Shown: positions 27,328 to 37,684, counted from the stretch's first letter. The stretch is DNA of 58,718 nt from Parabacteroides sp. PF5-9 (GCF_029893105.1 NZ_JARXWG010000023.1:1-58718); one strand, 5' to 3'. Numbers and translations: made by a program. Notes: generated by a model from the letters alone, not told the origin.

Positions 27328-29265
27328 TTATTTATTCCAATAATCAGGGATGCTTTCATGTCCACGAGCTTTTACCGGCTTTTGGCTGAAAGGCTGAATG
27401 GCTCCGGAGTGAACATCATACAAACGTTTAGCCGTTTCCATCATGGCCTCTACCTGATATTTGTAAGGACGATCGGTCACATCGATCAAACCGCAATTGT
27501 AGTTTTCTCCGTCATTTCCGCGCCCCATCAAATCCTGGTCGCACCATTGAAAATATCCTGTACCGATCAACCCGGGATGAGAATACCCCTGTTCGGTATA
27601 ATACCGATAGGCCACACCTCTCTGCTCTTGGCTTTCAACCTGCCAAAGTGATTGTGCCATACCTCTGTCGACTGTTCCGAAATGATATTCACCGATAATC
27701 ATAGGCGTATCAGTCAAACGTAATGCACGATCCATCATTTCTTTACTTGGTTCCAAGGCATAACAGTTGAAACTGAGTATATCAAACGCATTACGGCAAA
27801 TTTCCATCAGTTCTTCGTCCAACTCATTTAAATTACCGAAACGAATCCCCAGATTCAGATGGTTGGGATCATACCGTTTCATTGTTGCCTTTACGGTTTG
27901 CAGGAAAGTATTGAATGTTTTGTAGATGAACGCCTTCTTACGTTCCGGTGTATCACCGCTTTGTAAGTATTTCTTCAATTCTACCTTAATCGGACGATCT
28001 TCACCTTCAAGAATCAAGTCGCAAAGACGGGCTTCTTGCCCCAGCCATGATGGTTCGTTTCCAACGAAATAACCAAGCACCCAAGGGTTATTTTTGTTTT
28101 CGGGCAGGTAACTCTTCATGCTTGAATCCATCTTAGCTGCAAAATCGGGCGTATACACATCTGCTAATCCCATCAGGTTGCCATCTATGCCTAATCCACG
28201 CAATCCAAGTGTATGCGCTTTTTTATTCAATCCATATACGGCAGCACTCGACCAGTTGGCGATGGTATTCAATCCCCATCTGTCCAGACGTTTGATAGCC
28301 ATCTCGTTGGCTTTCTCACGAAAATCCGCACCATAACGTCGATAAAGGTTCCAAGCCCCGTATGATGCTGATGCACGGTTACGATTATTTTGCCTGAACT
28401 GTTCGGGAGGCAATTCTTTAAACATATTGGTGCGTTTGTCGAAATTATTGGCGTTGCCCCCTCCGCCGGGATTCACGCAGTCTACTCCATGAGAAAGGAA
28501 TAAATAACCATCCGGATCGATAAACCACCAACGTCCGTCTACCTTTTCTATCCTGAAAAAGCCAGTACCCTTCACCTGCTTTTGTAGGTAACCACCATAT
28601 CGGGAGTAATTGTAATCTGGTTGGGCACTTTCTAATTCCTTATCTTCAGCAGCCCATTCTGTCTGCAGTTGATCTAATGAAGTGATTTTCTCTTCATACT
28701 GTACCAAATTATGTTGTCCGAACTCATCAACGGCATATCTATTTTCCAAATACTCGTCACCCGGATCCTCTACGGCAAGCGTAACTGAACGGATTTCAAA
28801 TTCCGGATTCCCAATAGGCACACGCATACGAATACCGATCGAATCAACACCGTGAAGTTCACCACGTTTTCCTCCTAGGTTAATCCATCCCGCATACCGG
28901 GGTTGATTAAAAGTGGCTGCCAAATCGACTCTGGCATCCGGCAATCGCCGGTAAAATTTCAAAGGGATAGCCAGTTTATTCCAGCCATTAGGCAAGTAAC
29001 TCATCACACGCAATTCGTTATACCCGTAATCGGTCGTAAATCCGACATGGAAACGTTGAGCAGTAGTGATTCGAAACTCCAATATCACATAATTATACTC
29101 ATCCCAATTGGACGGCAGATCCGGATTGATATCCCGAAGGGCAAACTTTTGCCCGGAGACTTCGTGGTTGCTGTCAAATTTAATTTTGAACTCTTTAGGT
29201 GCAGACGTACATTGAGTCATTAAAAGCATAGCTAAAACAGCCATACCGGTTATCAGTTGTTTCAT
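27328..29265 (-). CDS. Agarase-like GH-A glycoside hydrolase lipoprotein
   Basis: The 645-residue protein has a lipobox (LLMTQC, Cys19). A beta-sandwich N-terminus (about 30-190) precedes a (beta/alpha)8 domain beginning FRIEKVDGRWWFIDPDGYLF, a signature of GH50/agarase-like proteins. YFVGNEPSW supplies the clan GH-A acid/base glutamate after Asn, and IIGEYHFGT the probable nucleophile glutamate. Agarases cleave beta-1,4-galactosidic bonds, but many gut homologues with this annotation have unknown substrates. It is followed by the DUF5107-TPR gene in the same operon. Confidence 0.8.
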   Translation of the reverse strand: MKQLITGMAVLAMLLMTQCTSAPKEFKIKFDSNHEVSGQKFALRDINPDLPSNWDEYNYVILEFRITTAQRFHVGFTTDYGYNELRVMSYLPNGWNKLAIPLKFYRRLPDARVDLAATFNQPRYAGWINLGGKRGELHGVDSIGIRMRVPIGNPEFEIRSVTLAVEDPGDEYLENRYAVDEFGQHNLVQYEEKITSLDQLQTEWAAEDKELESAQPDYNYSRYGGYLQKQVKGTGFFRIEKVDGRWWFIDPDGYLFLSHGVDCVNPGGGGNANNFDKRTNMFKELPPEQFRQNNRNRASASYGAWNLYRRYGADFREKANEMAIKRLDRWGLNTIANWSSAAVYGLNKKAHTLGLRGLGIDGNLMGLADVYTPDFAAKMDSSMKSYLPENKNNPWVLGYFVGNEPSWLGQEARLCDLILEGEDRPIKVELKKYLQSGDTPERKKAFIYKTFNTFLQTVKATMKRYDPNHLNLGIRFGNLNELDEELMEICRNAFDILSFNCYALEPSKEMMDRALRLTDTPMIIGEYHFGTVDRGMAQSLWQVESQEQRGVAYRYYTEQGYSHPGLIGTGYFQWCDQDLMGRGNDGENYNCGLIDVTDRPYKYQVEAMMETAKRLYDVHSGAIQPFSQKPVKARGHESIPDYWNK

Positions 29266-29351
29266 ACGAATAAAAGTTTAAGATGTAGGTTCAGAAAAAA
29301 TAAAGAGGTGAAAATAGGAAATATTTCCACCTCTTCTAAAATAATAACGAA

Positions 29352-30122
29352 TTACTGAGCAACGCTAAAATTGATGATTGTATATGGAGCATAATTGCGA
29401 CGAATTGTCCCAACTTTTGTACCTCCATCGGCAATAGCAGCCATAGCACCTACCCGGAAGTAGTAATTACGCGCATATTGGAAATACTTTTTATCCACCT
29501 CATTTGTCAGGTCAATCGTCAATGTGTACGTTTCAGACTCATCGATTTCTTTCGCCGGAGAGAACTCCTGTTTAAAACTTGTTCCTCCCGGAGTATAAGA
29601 AGTTACCTGGTCGCCTACATATATATCCGTATGGGCATATAAACAGACATTGCTCAAGCGAACCTCCTCCTTACCGGCTTCCAGATTGAACGTTGCTTTA
29701 ATGGTATTACCCTCTTTCACAATATTCACATTCTTCACACGGATATAGGGTGTTACCTGAAAGTCCATGGTATTATTCCCTTTCTTTACAACGACCTCAT
29801 CCACAAAGAACGGATAGAAGTTGCATGCATTGAAATCGACACTATAGCTACCTGCAAAAAACAGATCATCGCGAAATTCTCCATTTTGCTTGATGACACG
29901 TGTTAAAAGGCCTGTAGGATAACCCAACTCCTGAAACTGCATGCGCGAACCATTCTGAATATCAGTCTCTACCAATTCGCCCGTTTTTATATCTTTAATC
30001 CCTCCGTTTAATGAGGCATTCGGTCCGTCGTAATTGTCAATCTTAAACATATCACCACAAGCCGATAGTGTAAAAACGGCCATGGAAATTATCACTAGAT
30101 TTTTTAATTGTAACTTAATCAT
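29352..30122 (-). CDS. DUF3823-family lipoprotein (SusE/F position)
   Basis: The 256-residue product has a lipobox (LSACGDMF). The sequence after it (YDGPNASLNGGIKDIKTGE) matches the start of DUF3823, a Bacteroidales family encoded just after SusD in many PULs. It consists of two predicted beta domains and is likely exposed on the cell surface as a glycan-binding accessory to the SusCD transporter. It lies 18 bp after susD. Confidence 0.82.
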   Translation of the reverse strand: MIKLQLKNLVIISMAVFTLSACGDMFKIDNYDGPNASLNGGIKDIKTGELVETDIQNGSRMQFQELGYPTGLLTRVIKQNGEFRDDLFFAGSYSVDFNACNFYPFFVDEVVVKKGNNTMDFQVTPYIRVKNVNIVKEGNTIKATFNLEAGKEEVRLSNVCLYAHTDIYVGDQVTSYTPGGTSFKQEFSPAKEIDESETYTLTIDLTNEVDKKYFQYARNYYFRVGAMAAIADGGTKVGTIRRNYAPYTIINFSVAQ

Positions 30123-30140
30123 AATATTCTTATTTTAAAA

Positions 30141-32186
30141 TTAACGTCCCGGATTATTTACTAAGCCATTTACGTCTGTGCCAGGAATATTGAAATAATA
30201 ATTCATCGTCTGGAATGTACGACCTCCGGCCTGTATATCATGAAATTGTTCCATTCTCACAAAAACATATTTTGGTGTATCTTCGCGAAGGTCTACCAAT
30301 TGTACTAAAGCATGTCTTCTATGATTGTTAAACAAAGTATGATATTCCCGGCGACGGAACATATCCCACAACCGTTGACCTTCAAATGCCAATTCGACCC
30401 GACGTTCTTTCAGTACATTATCAAGTGTTAACGGTATTTGATCCGTATGTCCGGCACGTTTGCGCAAAGCATTGATATAACCGGCAGCAGCCGTCCGGTC
30501 ACCCGATCCACTCTCTGCTACAGCCTCAGCATAGTTCAAATAAACTTCACCTAAGCGAAAATCGATCCATGGGGTGTTAGAACTGCGTTCTGCTCCGGTG
30601 ATTGTTTTATCTTCCGCTAAAAATTTCCGAATCGTAAATCCTGTTGAGGAGTAGTTCGCATCGTCACCACTTGTCATGGAGGCAAAACCGGAATAACCTG
30701 AAGGACTCTCGGCTCCGTAAGAATAGTACATCTTACCGTCTTTTCCCTCTTCACTATAAGACTGGTAGAGTTTAACTTCACCATTTTTAGTGATCAATCC
30801 TCCTTGCATCACAATAGTGATACCTTTATACTCGGCACCCGGCACTATAATACTCCCATGCAGACGGGCATCTTTATTTTTGAACGGTTCATACGGATTG
30901 TCATATTTTACGAACGGAATAGATGTTATTTGTGCATCCAACGGAGAGTTTGTACTGAGGTATTCATTCTCTTTTCCATCGGTACGTGTTACGATCTGAG
31001 CGCTTTTGCCTGTTCCGTCATCGGTATAATCTTCATACAAATCCACCATATCCAAACTTGGAGAGAAACGTCCCCATTTATGGAAACCGGTACTGGCTTG
31101 CGATGGACTAAAGAAAATATCATAATCGTGTCCCTGATTTTCCAGTTTTGTTCCATCGATATACGATCTGGCAAAGATAATCTCATCTCCAAGCGCATTC
31201 ATAAACATTTCCTGGTAGTTCTTGGCCGCTTCTTCTCCGTTGGCCGGATTCGGTTTATAAAGCGAATGAGTGGAATTATCAATAATCGCTTTTGATGCCG
31301 AAATACACTCACTATAAAAGAAATCAGCAAGTGAGGCATCCATCCCGACTAACTTTTGATTGACCGCTTCACCGGAGAAAGTCGCTCTTCCTCCATATTT
31401 AGCAAGTGATGCCGCATAAAGAGCTGCTCTCGATTTCAACGCATATCCGGCCCATTTCGTAGCACGGTAACGAGAATCACCATCACCGTCTTTAAAGTTT
31501 TCCGGTGTCGGTAGATATTCGATCGCCTTATCACATTCCTTTAATACGAATTTCCAAGTATCCTCTTCAGTACTGCGTGAGATAAACAAAGGAGTGGCAT
31601 CCCCATTATAGTCGTCATCCTGAAGCCAGTCGATAAGACAAACACCTCCATAACGTTTAGCCAATTGAAAATAAATATACGCACGGGTAAAGTGAGCTTC
31701 ACTCTTCAACCGATTGTATGTATCTTCAGTAATAACACCCCCCTCTTTCGCTTCAGCAATGCTTTTCATAAATATGGAAACATCTCTGTTCCGCCCATAA
31801 GCACTAACCGCAAAAATATTATTCCCGGTAACATTCGATACAAGACCTGATGTCCCTGTCCAGAAAGCGAACCCTCCAGGTCCCATACCACTACCACTAC
31901 TCAGAACACTCTCATCTGTGTAATGCGTTAACTTGACATATTCGCCTCCGTTACCCCATCCACGACGATTGAACCCGATTTCCGGACGGTAGTTAAAGTC
32001 TTCCATCGGTATCGCATTGTACATATTAGCCAAAAGCGTTTTCAACCCTTTTTCGCTTGACAACAACCTATCCGAATCCATTTTTGTTAATGATTCTACA
32101 TCTAAAAAATCATTACAACTGCTACTTAATGTCAAAAACATGATTGACATTAATAGCCATTTATATTTCTTGATATTCCTTATCAT
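30141..32186 (-). CDS. SusD-family outer-membrane glycan-binding lipoprotein
   Basis: I take the ATG at 32184-32186 (681 aa); the longer frame begins with TTG. A lipobox (LTLSSSCNDFLDVES) is followed by helical SusD/RagB repeats: the early NMYNAIP, AEAHFTRAYIYFQLAKRYGGV in the middle, and the C-terminal hallmark RRVELAFEGQRLWDMFRRRE. SusD caps the SusC barrel and captures oligosaccharides. It lies 12 bp after susC. Confidence 0.95.
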   Translation of the reverse strand: MIRNIKKYKWLLMSIMFLTLSSSCNDFLDVESLTKMDSDRLLSSEKGLKTLLANMYNAIPMEDFNYRPEIGFNRRGWGNGGEYVKLTHYTDESVLSSGSGMGPGGFAFWTGTSGLVSNVTGNNIFAVSAYGRNRDVSIFMKSIAEAKEGGVITEDTYNRLKSEAHFTRAYIYFQLAKRYGGVCLIDWLQDDDYNGDATPLFISRSTEEDTWKFVLKECDKAIEYLPTPENFKDGDGDSRYRATKWAGYALKSRAALYAASLAKYGGRATFSGEAVNQKLVGMDASLADFFYSECISASKAIIDNSTHSLYKPNPANGEEAAKNYQEMFMNALGDEIIFARSYIDGTKLENQGHDYDIFFSPSQASTGFHKWGRFSPSLDMVDLYEDYTDDGTGKSAQIVTRTDGKENEYLSTNSPLDAQITSIPFVKYDNPYEPFKNKDARLHGSIIVPGAEYKGITIVMQGGLITKNGEVKLYQSYSEEGKDGKMYYSYGAESPSGYSGFASMTSGDDANYSSTGFTIRKFLAEDKTITGAERSSNTPWIDFRLGEVYLNYAEAVAESGSGDRTAAAGYINALRKRAGHTDQIPLTLDNVLKERRVELAFEGQRLWDMFRRREYHTLFNNHRRHALVQLVDLREDTPKYVFVRMEQFHDIQAGGRTFQTMNYYFNIPGTDVNGLVNNPGR

Positions 32187-32198
32187 AATCAGATTCAA

Positions 32199-35100
32199 TT
32201 AAAAATTTAGATTAACACCGAAATTCACCGCTTTCATAATAGGATAAGACAAACCGGCATTCCATGCATTCTCTTGTCTTTCAGGGTCCATTTTCCGTAC
32301 ATTTTCTTCTGCAAATGTCAATAGATTTGTGCCATTTACAAATACACGTAACCGCTCGATACCCACTTTATTCAATATCGTCTGGGGAACCGTATAACCA
32401 AGTTCTATATTTTTCAATCGTAAATATGCAACTTTCGGTCGCCAAACGTCAATGATATTAGCATCTGTCGTATTGTCGTAGTTATAAGGCCTTCCTGCCG
32501 GGAATTTCCCAGCAATCCATTGGGTGTTTGGATCCAACGGATCATCTGTTGGGCTAGCCGTATGCCAACGATCTAAAAATCTTGCGTGCATAGTCGGATA
32601 ACGTCCGTATCCCCAAATATCATTCATGTGATAATTTAATGAATAAAGCGCCGCACCCTGTAGAAGCAAGCTTAAATCCCACGATTTATAGCTACCATCG
32701 AAAGTAAATCCGAATTGAAGCGGAGGATTGACACGGTTCCATGACACTCCGTCAACAGCTTCCGATGCACCGGAAGTGTATCCACTGGTACCATACGACC
32801 AGTTTTTAAACAATTGGTCCTCACCGCTAATTCGACCATCACCATTGACGTCGGTTATACGGTAAGCACCCGGCAACATCTTTGAATTACCACGGTTACC
32901 ACCACTCAATGGAGCTGCTTCGTATTCATTCAATGAACCGTATTGTCCGTTATATGAATAAATCAGGCTTCGTCCTGTATAGCGATCTTCGTTTCCGTTT
33001 CTCCACCTGTCCCATTGGCTGGTAAAAGGAGCTCTTTCAACATGCAAACGTTTGGTTCTCGCAAATGTAAGATTCGCTCCTACTGTATATTTGAAATCTT
33101 TACCAATTCCGTCTCTGTATTTCAATTGTAACTCAATACCGCGATTTAAATCCGAGTTAAGATTTTCCTGCGGGAAAGAAGCACCGAACGTATTGGGCAC
33201 AGAAGAGATCCTGTTGGCTAGAATACCGGTATTCTTCCGTTGGAAATACTCAAAAGTAGCGCTGAATTTGTTTCGTAGGATATCAAGATCCACACCCACA
33301 TTGAAGAATTTAGCTTTTACCCATGTCATATTATCGTTTACAACACCCGGAGGATACATCCCTGTCGTTAATGTTCCGTCTTCAAAGACATAACCCCGTC
33401 GAGTATCCGAAGTATACGCCGGTAAATATTCGTATGCGTTACCCTGATCGCGTCCACTTTCTCCATAGGAAGCTCTCAGTTTTAAATTATCAACAAAAGG
33501 TGCCAGATTTTTGAAAAACTCTTCTTCAGACACACGCCATGCAGCACTCACTGAGGGGAATGTCGCCCAACGCTTACCCGGAGCATACCGGTAACTACCG
33601 TCACGACGTATCATCCCTTCAAGAAGGTATTTACCCTTGTAATCATAATTTGCGCGACCTACAAAAGCGACATATCTTCTGAATTCGCGATTACCCTCGT
33701 TTGATGCGGTACTGGCAGAAGCTTGGTCGAGGATGTCGAAAGTAAACAGATCCGAGTATGACCGGTCACCTCTTAGTTTGTCATATCGATCCTGAGAAGC
33801 CTCAAAAACGCCTGTTACATCAAGTGAGTGATCACCGAATTTTTCCGAATAATTAGCCTGGATTCTCGTATACGCTTTGTTATAAAGTCGTATTTGGTTC
33901 CAATAGCGATCCTGTCCTCTTGTCTTAGTGTAGGTGTCTGTATAATAATCATATAAATCATGTGATGCTTCCTTATCGGATTCGTTGTATTGTTTGATGT
34001 CATAAGAACCCAATACATTCACACTCAAGCCAGGCAGAAACGGGGCGGTGTATGTCAAATCCAACTGTGCGCTTCCGGTGGTGTTTTCGTTCCGCCGATA
34101 CCCTTCCAAATCAGGACTTATCAAAGCAGCCGGGTTTTTGTCCTCTGGTCCGACAGCCGATAAATGATCGGTACTACCCAATGCATATGGGCCGACTCCA
34201 CGGTCATTCACAATAAAACTCTTATAAGTCCATATGAAATCTTCATGTCCTCGTTGACTCTTGTCCACACGTCCCGAAACCAGGACATTCATTTTAAGAT
34301 CTTTCGTCAGTTCAGCTGTGACATTACTTCTAAAGGTGTACCGCTTGTAATATTGCACGTCACTTTTAAGCAATCCATTATCTTCATTATAACCCAAACT
34401 GGTGAAATATTTGACTTTGTCACTACCCCCTCTTACCGAAACGGTATGATTGTGTGCTGGAACCGATTTATACATATACATATCAATCCAGTCCCAATCT
34501 TGATAACCGGGCTCACCATTTTTGTATTTCTGAAGTAAGTCGTCACTGTACCGTGGTGCCGCTCCGATATTTCTTTGAAATTCGTTTTCCATCATCCGAT
34601 ATTGGTATGCATTTGCCATTTCCGGCATACCAGTTGGCATTTTCATCCCAAACAGACCGGAATACGAAAGACGGGCTTTTCCTTCTTCACCCTTCTTTGT
34701 TGTGACAATAATTACTCCGTTTGCAGCATTCATACCATAGATAGCTGCCGATGCATCTTTCAGGATAGAAACGCTTTCAATATCATCGGAGGTTAATTGC
34801 GCTAATTCGGTAGCCCCGTCGTTCGTGCGAACGATTCCGTCTATAACGATTACCGGTGTACCAAAACCACGGATACTGATCATATTACCGAAATCACCCG
34901 GTTCACCTGTTTGCTGACGTATAAGCAATCCGGCCATTTTTCCCTGCATATTGTTTATCACGTTATCCGTTTTTGTGGTTAGTAGTTCATCCGAATTAAT
35001 CGAAGCTACCGCACCAACTAACGTTGCTTTCTTTTGCGTACCATAACCAACCACAACCACCTCGTCGAGTGCTTTAGAGTCTTCTCGCATGGTGATATTG

Positions 35101-35636
35101 TAATGATTGGCATCGCCTACGCGTATTTGCTGGGTGACATATCCGATATAGCTGACAAGTAAAGTCGTGCCTGGAGTGACCCCTTGCAATGTGAATTCTC
35201 CATTCACATCACTGATGGTTCCTATGGCTACTCCACTTATCTGTACATTCACACCGATCAGAGGCTCTCCGGTGTTATCCGTAATCGTGCCGGAAATCGT
35301 CTTCCCATTTTGCTGTACTTTTTCTGCTTTAGCAAAAAGTACCACTTGGTGGTTATCCCGCATAGTATATGTCACAGTTGTATTTCGGGAGATCTGCTCC
35401 AGCACTGTTTCAATATTTTCATCGTTGACTTCGATGGAGATCTTTTCATTTAGTCCAATCAGTCCTTCATTATAGAAAAAGCGATAATCACTGGCTTTTT
35501 CAATCTCTTTTATGACATCCCGAACTGATTTCTCTTTGATGTCAAGAGTAAGTTGAGTTGCCGCCATGTAACCGGAGCTAACAAGGACACAACAGCACAA
35601 CAACAATCGTGTAAGAAATTGCTTGATGTTACTCAT
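32199..35636 (-). CDS. SusC-family TonB-dependent transporter with N-terminal STN domain
   Basis: This 1145-residue outer-membrane protein has a signal peptide, then an STN domain (about 28-105: LTLDIKEKSVRDVIKEIEK). Next are a carboxypeptidase-regulatory-like domain (about 112-190: ISGTITDNTGEPLIGVNVQI), a plug (KALDEVVVVGYGTQKKATL) and a 22-stranded barrel. The STN domain is the known contact for FecR-type anti-sigma factors, so this is a transducer as well as a transporter. The adjacent sigma/anti-sigma genes complete the circuit. There are 219 bp between it and the anti-sigma gene. Confidence 0.95.
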   Translation of the reverse strand: MSNIKQFLTRLLLCCCVLVSSGYMAATQLTLDIKEKSVRDVIKEIEKASDYRFFYNEGLIGLNEKISIEVNDENIETVLEQISRNTTVTYTMRDNHQVVLFAKAEKVQQNGKTISGTITDNTGEPLIGVNVQISGVAIGTISDVNGEFTLQGVTPGTTLLVSYIGYVTQQIRVGDANHYNITMREDSKALDEVVVVGYGTQKKATLVGAVASINSDELLTTKTDNVINNMQGKMAGLLIRQQTGEPGDFGNMISIRGFGTPVIVIDGIVRTNDGATELAQLTSDDIESVSILKDASAAIYGMNAANGVIIVTTKKGEEGKARLSYSGLFGMKMPTGMPEMANAYQYRMMENEFQRNIGAAPRYSDDLLQKYKNGEPGYQDWDWIDMYMYKSVPAHNHTVSVRGGSDKVKYFTSLGYNEDNGLLKSDVQYYKRYTFRSNVTAELTKDLKMNVLVSGRVDKSQRGHEDFIWTYKSFIVNDRGVGPYALGSTDHLSAVGPEDKNPAALISPDLEGYRRNENTTGSAQLDLTYTAPFLPGLSVNVLGSYDIKQYNESDKEASHDLYDYYTDTYTKTRGQDRYWNQIRLYNKAYTRIQANYSEKFGDHSLDVTGVFEASQDRYDKLRGDRSYSDLFTFDILDQASASTASNEGNREFRRYVAFVGRANYDYKGKYLLEGMIRRDGSYRYAPGKRWATFPSVSAAWRVSEEEFFKNLAPFVDNLKLRASYGESGRDQGNAYEYLPAYTSDTRRGYVFEDGTLTTGMYPPGVVNDNMTWVKAKFFNVGVDLDILRNKFSATFEYFQRKNTGILANRISSVPNTFGASFPQENLNSDLNRGIELQLKYRDGIGKDFKYTVGANLTFARTKRLHVERAPFTSQWDRWRNGNEDRYTGRSLIYSYNGQYGSLNEYEAAPLSGGNRGNSKMLPGAYRITDVNGDGRISGEDQLFKNWSYGTSGYTSGASEAVDGVSWNRVNPPLQFGFTFDGSYKSWDLSLLLQGAALYSLNYHMNDIWGYGRYPTMHARFLDRWHTASPTDDPLDPNTQWIAGKFPAGRPYNYDNTTDANIIDVWRPKVAYLRLKNIELGYTVPQTILNKVGIERLRVFVNGTNLLTFAEENVRKMDPERQENAWNAGLSYPIMKAVNFGVNLNF

Positions 35637-35855
35637 TTTGAAAGTGTTTTTAATAGTACATTAGATTATTAGTGTAACTTTACAAGCTCAAAACGCATGT
35701 GATTCATCTTATAAAAACAAGGCGCAACCGACGCTGTTTCACATGTTATTTGACTTATAAATTGAGAGTGGGGTAGATTCGTAGCAGCGACTACCCCTCT
35801 TGTTTTACTTGTATTTGATCATAGGCATTCCACATTTTAATTAATAATAGAGTTT
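35637..35855 (-). promoter_or_regulatory. Likely SusC leader and promoter region
   Basis: This 219-bp gap between the anti-sigma gene and susC has no TAnnTTTG match that I can see on the minus strand, as expected if susC is driven by the ECF sigma. A hairpin with GGGGTAG (35770-35776) and CTACCCC (35791-35797) sits in it. Its T-rich flank is on the + strand side, so it is not a clear minus-strand terminator. Confidence 0.4.
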
Positions 35856-36878
35856 TTATTCTTTCGCTTTGTGCTTCTCACTTAATACAATCGTATCCCC
35901 ACGTGATTCATAAACAATAGGAGCTGTCAGGCTGATTATTTCGATAATATTATCCAGGCTATTATTCTTGATGACACCGGAAAATTTGTATTTTTTGATT
36001 GCTTCAGAGGCAAATTCCACATGCACATTGGATAGCCGGTTTAGTATGATGGCTATCTCACTCAATGTTTGTCCATCGAATGATAGTTCGTTATTCAGCC
36101 ACATCTTGTCATAAGAAGCATCTTCCGAAACACCTGACTTCAAGGAGTGTTCCGATCGGTTATAGGAAACATACTGATTAGGCGTAAGTATGAGTTCTTC
36201 TTCAGCTGTAGAAGCTTTTATCTGCCCGTTAAACAGGGTCGTCTTTATCTCGTTATCTTCACGGTATGCCTTAACGTTAAAAGCAGTCCCTAAAGCTTCG
36301 ATCTCCATCTCTCCGGTTTTTACGACAAAATGAAGGTTTTCATCTTTGGCGACCTCAAAATAAGCTTCGCCCTGAAGAGAGACATATCGATCTGAAAAAC
36401 CATATTCGCTCGAATACCTGAGGGTCGTATGTGAATTCAGCCACACTCTTGTTCCGTCAGGAAGAGTCACATTGGCACGCTGCCCTTTTTCTACAGCAAT
36501 AAAATGCTCTTTTCGTTCCTCTGTGGGCTGGGAGGCGGTCGAAGAAAGGTCAGTGTATACTCTTGAACCGATACCTATCCCAAGCCCTATACAGAGGATC
36601 GCTATAGCAGCATACTGCCACCAAGAATAACGGCGAACAGCACCTCTTTGCCTTTTTTCTTCCGAGATCTGTATTTTTATTTTACGATAGATCCGATGTT
36701 GTATTTCAGGAGTTAATTCATTGGTATACGAATTAGTCCATTGCTCTTGGTAAAACGCTTCCAACGTCTCCTCAGCTAATTCCTTCTGGCACCAGTCTTG
36801 TAGTTGCTGTCTTTTATCTGAAGGCAATTCACCTTTTATAAAGGCGTCTAACAATTCGATGTAATTGATCTTTTTCAT
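35856..36878 (-). CDS. FecR-family anti-sigma factor
   Basis: The protein is 340 aa. A cytoplasmic N-terminal segment (about 1-83) is followed by one membrane helix (WWQYAAIAILCIGLGIGIG, about 86-104), a periplasmic FecR domain (about 120-215: VEKGQRANVTLPDGTRVWLN) and a C-terminal DUF4974 domain (about 260-335). It would hold the ECF sigma at the membrane until the SusC STN domain reports ligand. It lies 69 bp downstream of the sigma gene's stop and is probably co-transcribed. Confidence 0.95.
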   Translation of the reverse strand: MKKINYIELLDAFIKGELPSDKRQQLQDWCQKELAEETLEAFYQEQWTNSYTNELTPEIQHRIYRKIKIQISEEKRQRGAVRRYSWWQYAAIAILCIGLGIGIGSRVYTDLSSTASQPTEERKEHFIAVEKGQRANVTLPDGTRVWLNSHTTLRYSSEYGFSDRYVSLQGEAYFEVAKDENLHFVVKTGEMEIEALGTAFNVKAYREDNEIKTTLFNGQIKASTAEEELILTPNQYVSYNRSEHSLKSGVSEDASYDKMWLNNELSFDGQTLSEIAIILNRLSNVHVEFASEAIKKYKFSGVIKNNSLDNIIEIISLTAPIVYESRGDTIVLSEKHKAKE

Positions 36879-36947
36879 ACTATTTCCTACTATGAATATC
36901 CTTCAAAATGACAGATCACTTACAACGATGTAATAAATAATGATTTT

Positions 36948-37541
36948 TTAACAAATCAACAATAATAATAAAAGGGAGATACCGGTATCCGAAGAGAGTT
37001 TTTTCTTTATAAATAAGAGTGATCTGTATATTTGTGTTTCTACTGTTTTCTCTGATATCGCTAATTGGGCAGCAATCTCTTTATTCGAAAGATGCTCCTG
37101 CCGGCTTAACTTATAGATCATTTTTCTGGCAGGAGGTAATTCTTCTATCAACTGATCGATATACTCTTTCAGGAAACCCGTCACAATTTCCTCTTCCGTA
37201 TCCAAGTCAGTCGTAGCGGTCAGTTGTTTTTCCAATTTATTAATGATGCCTTCTGCCTGCAAGCGGCTCTCTGTTTCTTTATAAACTAAATGACGGGCGA
37301 TGGTAAAGATATACGACTCAAATTTCTGTTTAGGATCGATCAGTGAACGTTTTTCCCAGATTTTCAGAAACACATTCTGCGTCAGGTCCTCCGCTAAGGT
37401 TTTATCGTGTAATAAGGAATGAACAAAATTATAGACCCATGGGCTATATTGCAAAAAAATCAGTTCAAACGCTTTCTCATCCCCCTTTTGCAATCGGATG
37501 AGCAATTCTTCATTAATAGTATCTGTTTGACGATTTTTCAT
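36948..37541 (-). CDS. ECF-type RNA polymerase sigma factor
   Basis: The ATG at 37539-37541 (197 aa) is preferred over a start eight codons upstream. Region 2 is visible in AFELIFLQYSPWVYNFV and LAEDLTQNVFLKIWEKR. Region 4 is visible in LPPARKMIYKLSRQEHLSN, a helix-turn-helix with KEIAAQLAISEKTVE. It belongs to the Bacteroidetes ECF group that pairs with FecR anti-sigmas. The C-terminus ends in an odd hydrophobic stretch (SLLLLLLIC). It likely directs transcription of the susC operon. Confidence 0.93.
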   Translation of the reverse strand: MKNRQTDTINEELLIRLQKGDEKAFELIFLQYSPWVYNFVHSLLHDKTLAEDLTQNVFLKIWEKRSLIDPKQKFESYIFTIARHLVYKETESRLQAEGIINKLEKQLTATTDLDTEEEIVTGFLKEYIDQLIEELPPARKMIYKLSRQEHLSNKEIAAQLAISEKTVETQIYRSLLFIKKKLSSDTGISLLLLLLIC

Positions 37542-37562
37542 TTGTAAAAAATAACCTACTGA

Positions 37563-37570
37563 CAAAAATA
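37563..37570 (-). promoter_or_regulatory. Possible -7 element for the sigma/anti-sigma genes
   Basis: CAAAAATA on the + strand is TATTTTTG on the minus strand, an exact TAnnTTTG match 21 bp before the sigma start codon. No clear -33 motif is seen, so confidence is low. Confidence 0.35.
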
Positions 37571-37672
37571 AGAAAAGAAAAGAAATATTTACATAATTAA
37601 AAGAAAATATACAACATGACGATCATTTTTATAGCTGCTGTTTTCAGAATATCAAACAAAAATTTCTTCTCC

Positions 37673-37684
37673 TTCTCCGGAGAA
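37673..37684. promoter_or_regulatory. 12-bp perfect palindrome in the divergent intergenic region
   Basis: TTCTCCGGAGAA is a perfect palindrome between the divergent sigma-factor and hypothetical genes. It could be an operator, but a 12-bp palindrome can also arise by chance. Confidence 0.25.

Noticed and set aside
30804-31295. 163-codon open frame on the + strand
   Set aside because: It is antisense to susD, has low-complexity hydrophobic composition and lacks a promoter.
35764-35800. Terminator between the anti-sigma gene and susC
   Set aside because: The stem is short with a large loop, and the T-rich flank is on the wrong side for minus-strand transcription. It may still be a leader structure.
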